Made by a program: the position numbers and the translations under genes. Below are positions 60,057 to 64,000 of a stretch of DNA of 64,000 nt, piece after piece. The DNA lies in NCBI GenBank assembly GCA_026988155.1, contig JALSLW010000032.1, forward strand, positions 16,144 through 80,143, given 5' to 3'. Under the pieces are notes generated by a model. It saw only the letters and a program-made list of their open reading frames with translations, searched no databases and was not told the origin of the DNA. Every line of letters begins with the position of its first letter. Position 1 is the stretch's first letter. The DNA comes from Methylomonas sp. GTDB taxonomy: Bacteria; Pseudomonadota; Gammaproteobacteria; Methylococcales; Methylomonadaceae.

Positions 60057-61696
60057 CAGTAAAAAAACGCCCCACCAATGAAGAAATAAAAGGTTTATTG
60101 CTTGAAGGTAATTTCGGCTCGTCAAGTGATAATCCGCTACCATCCTCTGATCCGCTCAGTACAACACAAATGATACTGAAACTGGCCGAGATCAAACCGT
60201 ATGATAAAAACCCGAGGCGAGAGAGGAATCCTGAATATGATAAAATTAAAGCCTCTATACGCAGTAAAAAGACATTAAACAACAACTTTAATGTCACTCG
60301 CCGTCCTGGCGATGATTTATATATGATTGAGTCGGGCGGAAACACACGGCTTGCTATTCTGCATGAACTGTACATGGAAACCGCAGATGAGGCGTTTAAT
60401 GCAATTCACTGTCTATTTGTTCCTTGGAAATCAGAGTCATGGGTACTCACTGCGCATTTGATCGAAAATGAAATGCGGGGCGATATGATGCTGATTGATA
60501 AAGCCTATGCAGCTAAAGAATTAAAACAAGAGCTGGAAGCCGAGGAAGGTAAAGTTATATCTGATAGAGAATTTACTAGGATAACGTTAGAAGCTGGATA
60601 CAAGATATCACCATCTCTTCTGGTTAGATTTAATTACGCGATCAAATTAGATCAAATGATCCCCACCGTTTTACGATCAGGCATCGGCGGAACACGACTA
60701 GACTATATTAAAAAAGTTGAGAAAGCCTACAGTGAGGTCTGCAAGGCACATCAAAATCAATTTGACGCAGCGTTTATGGAAATCATGTCAGTAAATGACA
60801 CGGATGAAAACTTTGATTTTGATCAGGTCAGAAATGAACTGGACAGAGTGCTCGAAGGAATTATCGGTATCAGGAGCAATATCATTTATATGAAAGTCAA
60901 CCAGATTGTCGAAAACAACCCAGGTAATCCAGGTAATCGAGAGGATGCATTTGAACCCGATCCAGAACAAAACTTACAGCATGTTTCCCCTGAAACTTCG
61001 CAACAACTGGCCGCCGATAACACACCTGTTGCCTCTAAGCCTGAGTCTTCCGATGGTATAAAAAATACGGCGGGCAGAAACGATCACAGGAGCACGACCA
61101 ATAGCAATGTTAGCCAGCCTGAGAATATCAATAGTGAAGCAATTGATACAGATGAAGACGGCTCCATAACCTCCATTTCAAACGAGATACAGCCAAAAAA
61201 TAATCAGACGCCATCCCCGCAGAAAGATCCTGCAAAAGAAATAAAATGGTTAAGGGGGCGAGGTTATGAGCTGGCATTAAAAATAGCCAAACCCAGAGGT
61301 CTCGAAGAAAGCATTATGCCAGCAGATAACGGCCTTGGTTTCTTTATAGAAACACCCGTACACCAGCTCACACTGCCTGAAAACGAGGACAAATATCATT
61401 GCTGGTGGACTCTGTTCAACATATCCGAACAACTCGCCACACAAGAGCATAGTTTCTGCTGGACATACCTGGATATATATCGACGTCTTGCTGAACAGCA
61501 AAAAGGCGAAGAAAAACAAAACGAATCACTGAGTAATTACATCGGCGACCCCCCCGAACCTCATGAGATATTCAGTGCATTGCAAGGGCAGAATACCGAT
61601 GATAAAGCGTTTACCGATATATTCCGCTTAATGGAGAACTGCCGAAAACTAAGAAGTAACTTTTCAGAAACTGACCTATGGGAACAACGATCATGA
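60053..61696 (+). CDS. parB: ICE ParB-family partition protein
   Basis: The 547-residue protein has a ParB/Srx-like N-terminal domain (about 40-150; AEIKPYDKNPRRERN, SGGNTRLAIL), a helical DNA-binding middle (about 155-290, including DREFTRITLEAGYKISPSL) and a long acidic, Asn/Ser/Pro-rich linker (about 295-390), then a C-terminal domain (WLRGRGYELALKIAKPRGLE). This layout fits the large ParB of PFGI-1-class integrative elements rather than chromosomal ParB (about 290 residues). A parS-like target may be the 37-bp array at 63.8 kb. Its stop overlaps the next ATG. Confidence 0.85.
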   Translation: MTVKKRPTNEEIKGLLLEGNFGSSSDNPLPSSDPLSTTQMILKLAEIKPYDKNPRRERNPEYDKIKASIRSKKTLNNNFNVTRRPGDDLYMIESGGNTRLAILHELYMETADEAFNAIHCLFVPWKSESWVLTAHLIENEMRGDMMLIDKAYAAKELKQELEAEEGKVISDREFTRITLEAGYKISPSLLVRFNYAIKLDQMIPTVLRSGIGGTRLDYIKKVEKAYSEVCKAHQNQFDAAFMEIMSVNDTDENFDFDQVRNELDRVLEGIIGIRSNIIYMKVNQIVENNPGNPGNREDAFEPDPEQNLQHVSPETSQQLAADNTPVASKPESSDGIKNTAGRNDHRSTTNSNVSQPENINSEAIDTDEDGSITSISNEIQPKNNQTPSPQKDPAKEIKWLRGRGYELALKIAKPRGLEESIMPADNGLGFFIETPVHQLTLPENEDKYHCWWTLFNISEQLATQEHSFCWTYLDIYRRLAEQQKGEEKQNESLSNYIGDPPEPHEIFSALQGQNTDDKAFTDIFRLMENCRKLRSNFSETDLWEQRS

Positions 61697-62280
61697 TAGC
61701 AATGGATACCAAAGCAGAACTAGCGCTGAATGCACTGATGTATGTGGTTAAGCAGGCGGCAATAGGCAACATTAAAGTACCCCTGGCTCTAGGGCTGACA
61801 GAATGGCAGGCAAATGAATTATTAACCCTAAATAATCAGGAACTGCATGAAATGGCTATTATGGCCAACCTTAATATTCTGAACATAGAGTTTGACAGGG
61901 AAGCACTGGACATCGCATTAAAAATAAACGATCAAAAATCAACACGCCGTAAAGAAATATTTGAAATGTTAGAAGCAGGTGCTTCTTATCCTGTAATGAA
62001 TTCACTGTATGGCCTGACCACTGCAAATATAGGGTCGTATAGAAAGATGGTTAACCTGCCTATGAAGGAAAGCATAGGGGGAAGACCTCATCTTGGAACT
62101 CAAGCACAGCAAGATGATGTATGGGAAGCAATGAAATCAGCTAAAGGATTTAATGACCCGGGCTTAGCCAAAGCACTGTTGAATGCGCATAAAAAAACGG
62201 GGCTTAAAATAAGTTCTATATGGGCAATACTCAAGGAGCACCGGGAAGAAACATCAAGAATACGGATTGTAAAATGCTAA
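61693..62280 (+). CDS. DUF2857-like ICE protein
   Basis: The 195-residue protein follows parB with an ATGA overlap (61693); an ATG at 61678 would add five residues. The sequence (TKAELALNALMYVVKQAAIG, ALGLTEWQANELLTLNNQEL, EMLEAGASYPVMNSLYGLTT) fits what I recall of DUF2857, a small helical family always found between parB and the STY4528 gene in these elements. The second half has a helix-turn-helix feel (ASYPVMNSLYGLTTANIGSY). Function is unknown; a role in replication control or transcription is possible. Confidence 0.75.
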   Translation: MIAMDTKAELALNALMYVVKQAAIGNIKVPLALGLTEWQANELLTLNNQELHEMAIMANLNILNIEFDREALDIALKINDQKSTRRKEIFEMLEAGASYPVMNSLYGLTTANIGSYRKMVNLPMKESIGGRPHLGTQAQQDDVWEAMKSAKGFNDPGLAKALLNAHKKTGLKISSIWAILKEHREETSRIRIVKC

Positions 62281-62358
62281 AGAACAGAGCTAGAACAAGA
62301 AGGGCGCAGACACACCCTTCTTTTAATTCCATTTAACCTAATAGCACCCTATAGAATC

Positions 62359-63765
62359 ATGAGCCACATACCAAATATAACTCAAAACATAAAAGTACTT
62401 TCAGATCAGATCGAACGCGAAGTCAATCGACTCAGCGACGAACATCAGAATGAAAAATATCAAACCGATTCCTTAGTATATATCGGAAATTGGCAAGATG
62501 CAATACCCAGATCAATCTGGACTGATCCGTCATTAAGCGATATTGATGTCAGGTCGTGGGGGATTATCAGAACACAGGCCATTCAAGGCTCTGCAGTAAT
62601 GCTCTCTCTGAATACCTTATTAAAAGAATCCAGGGGCTACTCTAATGCAACTGTTTCACGCATCCTCTACGTGTTGAGATTAACCCGCTGGATATCCCTC
62701 TGTTCAACTTTACGATCAGAGACTGGTACATTTAGAGGTAATATTTATGCCATTCATGATAGTCCTGTTTCATTAGATGATGCCATTTACCTTGATGGTG
62801 ATTATCTCAGCTTCCTGAAAAAACAAACAACGCACAGTAACCGAACAATAAAAACACTGGCCCAGTCAATCTGGACAGTTGTTTCTCAAGCAATAGAAAC
62901 AGAGGATCACTTTATAACCGAACCTGTCACAGAAAAAACCGCTCAACTTAACTTGCTAGTTAACAATAAAGTTTCACAAACGGTAGGCAACAATAGAAAA
63001 AGTAACCACGTTTACTTTTTAAACGCGGTGGAAAACCACCATGTTCAAAAATTAAACGTGGATGCAAAACACCACGTTCAAATTTTAAACGTGGTTAACG
63101 TAAAAAATGAAATCGTTAAAAAACAACAAGATAACAACCACGTTCAAATTTTAAACATGGTACATAGTAGTAGTAGTAGTAGTAGTAGTAGTTCTCTTAA
63201 GAATAAAGAGATAAAAGAAAAGAAAACTACTACAACAAATTCCGCAGGAATTTCTCTTAAAGAAAAAAATAAAGAAAAACAAATAAACGAAAAACACGAA
63301 TTGCAAAAGGATTTAATTTATCCGAAAGAATTTAATGCCAACGAAATCATGTTAGGCAAAAAATATTTAAAACTGGTCGAAACCGAGGAGCAGCAGAACT
63401 ACCTGGATGAACTGGCGAGCAAGATCAAGAAGCAAAAGCACACCAGCAACCCTGTGGGCAATAACATTGCCCTGCTGGCCTGGCTATGCAAACAGCATGC
63501 AGAAGGCAATATATGCCTGACCAGCGGTTATCTGAATCATCAGCAGCAACGCGATAGGAAACAGCAGAGAGAGCAAAAAATAAGTCAGAAACAGCGACAG
63601 ATGACTGAAACTGCGTTGACGGGTGGAAATTTTAAAGGTTCAGCGATGAATGAAGAAAAAAATAAAGAAGAAGACGAAAGCTCAAAAGAAACAAAATCGA
63701 CTGCCAATCGCTGGGGAGGCATGAATCCTGCGGTCAGACCGAAACATACGGTGAACGAGCAATGA
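62359..63765 (+). CDS. STY4528-like replication protein containing internal iterons
   Basis: The first ~190 residues form the conserved part of STY4528-family island replication proteins (IPRSIWTDPSLSDIDVRSWG, GYSNATVSRILYVLRLTRWI), a winged-helix-like DNA-binding domain with a recognition helix near NATVSRILYVLR. Then comes a linker with four HVxxLNxV repeats of 11 residues, a ten-serine tract and Lys/Asn-rich sequence, and a C-terminal domain (about 315-400) with basic Gln-rich helices. At DNA level the linker repeats are palindromic 23-bp iterons. An initiator that binds an origin inside its own gene, like lambda O, is the most economical reading. The ribosome-binding site is weak. Confidence 0.78.
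   Translation: MSHIPNITQNIKVLSDQIEREVNRLSDEHQNEKYQTDSLVYIGNWQDAIPRSIWTDPSLSDIDVRSWGIIRTQAIQGSAVMLSLNTLLKESRGYSNATVSRILYVLRLTRWISLCSTLRSETGTFRGNIYAIHDSPVSLDDAIYLDGDYLSFLKKQTTHSNRTIKTLAQSIWTVVSQAIETEDHFITEPVTEKTAQLNLLVNNKVSQTVGNNRKSNHVYFLNAVENHHVQKLNVDAKHHVQILNVVNVKNEIVKKQQDNNHVQILNMVHSSSSSSSSSSLKNKEIKEKKTTTTNSAGISLKEKNKEKQINEKHELQKDLIYPKEFNANEIMLGKKYLKLVETEEQQNYLDELASKIKKQKHTSNPVGNNIALLAWLCKQHAEGNICLTSGYLNHQQQRDRKQQREQKISQKQRQMTETALTGGNFKGSAMNEEKNKEEDESSKETKSTANRWGGMNPAVRPKHTVNEQ
63006..63160. repeat. Four 23-bp palindromic iterons inside the replication gene
   Basis: Copies at 63006-63028, 63039-63061, 63072-63094 and 63138-63160 follow CCACGTT-N9-AAACGTGG-like symmetry (arms CCACGTT and AACGTGG). 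Copies 3 and 4 differ at one base; copies 1 and 2 vary mainly in the middle. Start-to-start distances are 33, 33 and 66 bp, about three and six helical turns, so sites face one side of the DNA. The 33-bp step also keeps frame, giving HVxxLNxV peptide repeats. Confidence 0.85.
63166..63192 (+). repeat. AGT trinucleotide tract (nine copies)
   Basis: Nine perfect AGT units, in frame, encode nine Ser of a ten-Ser linker. Slippage would change linker length without breaking the frame. Confidence 0.95.
63193..63300. other. A-rich stretch with hairpin, candidate DNA-unwinding element
   Basis: Directly after the iterons and AGT tract comes a strongly A-rich top strand with a perfect hairpin AAATTCC-GCA-GGAATTT (63237-63253) and two TTCTCTTAA copies (63192-63200 and 63252-63260). 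This matches the order iterons, purine-rich easily melted segment and inverted repeat of lambdoid origins. Function is inferred. Confidence 0.45.
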
Positions 63766-63772
63766 TTAATTT

Positions 63773-64000
63773 TTGTTCACAGTGTAAACACTTTTTGAGA
63801 ATTGAAATTGTGTTCACAGTGTAAACACTTTTTGAGAATTGAAATTGTGTTCACAGTGTAAACACTTTTTGAGAATTGAAATTGTGTTCACAGTGTAAAC
63901 ACTTTTTGAGAATTGAAATTGTGTTCACAGTGTAAACACTTTTTGGAAATTGAAATTGTGTTCACAGTGTAAACACTTTTTGGAAATTGAAATTGTGTTC
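63773..64000. repeat. Tandem array of a 37-bp palindrome-containing unit
   Basis: Six full units lie at 63773, 63810, 63847, 63884, 63921 and 63958, each 37 bp with no spacers; a seventh begins at 63995 and is cut by the window end. Each holds the imperfect 19-bp palindrome GTGTTCACAGTGTAAACAC followed by an AT-rich 18-bp link. Units 1-4 have TTTTTGAGAATTG in the link, units 5-6 TTTTTGGAAATTG. Unit 1 starts with T in place of G. It starts 8 bp after the replication gene stop. Iterons, a parS centromere or a regulator cluster are all possible; the lack of spacers rules out CRISPR. Confidence 0.95.

Larger units (their letters stand above)
58681..64000. mobile_element. Integrative conjugative element (PFGI-1/SPI-7 class), proximal end
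   Basis: The stretch from the tRNA remnant to the window end carries parA, partial parB, parB, a DUF2857-like gene and a STY4528-like gene in that order, the known att-proximal maintenance and replication block of PFGI-1, PAPI-1, clc and SPI-7-like elements. Third-position C use is visibly heavier in parA than in neighbouring chromosomal genes. No integrase, relaxase or type IV secretion gene is inside the window; they would lie to the right. A dnaB-type helicase gene, frequent between parA and parB in related elements, is absent. Confidence 0.78.

Noticed and set aside
63773..64000. CRISPR array
   Set aside because: The 37-bp units are directly adjacent with no unique spacers and no cas gene is near.

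Overview
The window reads as chromosome of an AT-rich gammaproteobacterium, most likely a methanotroph of the Methylococcales. That placement is inference: it rests on housekeeping gene order (ffs-dnaX-ybaB-recR, tig-clpP-clpX-lon-hup, rne/rluC divergence), two kinds of C-terminal surface-sorting tag (VPxPAA-type and PEP-CTERM), a sodium-pumping NQR operon, and PPi-linked C3/C4 metabolism (PPi-type PEP carboxykinase plus pyruvate phosphate dikinase). No pmo or mxa/xox gene is present, so the genus is left open.

Layout. 1-2.3 kb: a polytopic His-rich membrane protein (cut by the window edge), a zinc metalloprotease with a sorting tag and a small secreted protein. 2.5-11.5 kb: a signalling and pilus block: HDOD protein, PAS histidine kinase, CheY-like regulator, GAF-GGDEF-EAL protein, a STAS-MshEN-PilB type ATPase, a PilC-like platform and a prepilin with its own promoter. 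11.6-14.4 kb: a PEP-CTERM protein, truD, a SpoU methyltransferase and a small unknown. 14.5-22.9 kb: PPi-PEPCK, Kbp (BON-LysM), di-haem peroxidase and ppdK. 23.2-30.5 kb: nqrABCDEF, a strong terminator, then apbE and nqrM. 30.6-41.8 kb: CBS protein, sbcB, yheT, rne (reverse), rluC, HAD phosphatase, S49 peptidase, PepSY protein and a PhoPQ-like pair. 42.2-58.1 kb: SRP RNA, dnaX, ybaB, recR, HIT protein, a repeat-rich lipoprotein, tRNA-Leu, trigger factor, clpP, clpX, lon, HU, tRNA-Val, tRNA-Asp, ppiD, three poorly characterised genes and a response regulator.

At 58.68 kb the chromosome stops at the 3' half of a tRNA gene, still followed by its terminator, and an accessory element begins: parA, a truncated parB copy, full parB, a DUF2857-like gene and a STY4528-like replication gene. 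This is the maintenance/replication module of PFGI-1/SPI-7-class integrative conjugative elements, next to the att site. Two repeat systems stand out. Four 23-bp palindromic iterons spaced 33, 33 and 66 bp lie INSIDE the STY4528-like gene, followed by an A-rich stretch and a hairpin, an arrangement like the lambda origin inside gene O. Immediately after the gene is a tandem array of a 37-bp unit holding an imperfect 19-bp palindrome (six full copies, then the window ends). Together they suggest an undescribed replication origin and/or partition site for the element.

Everything is read by eye from sequence and remembered family features; no database search was run. Starts were moved from the longest open frame where a ribosome-binding site or family length argued for it.
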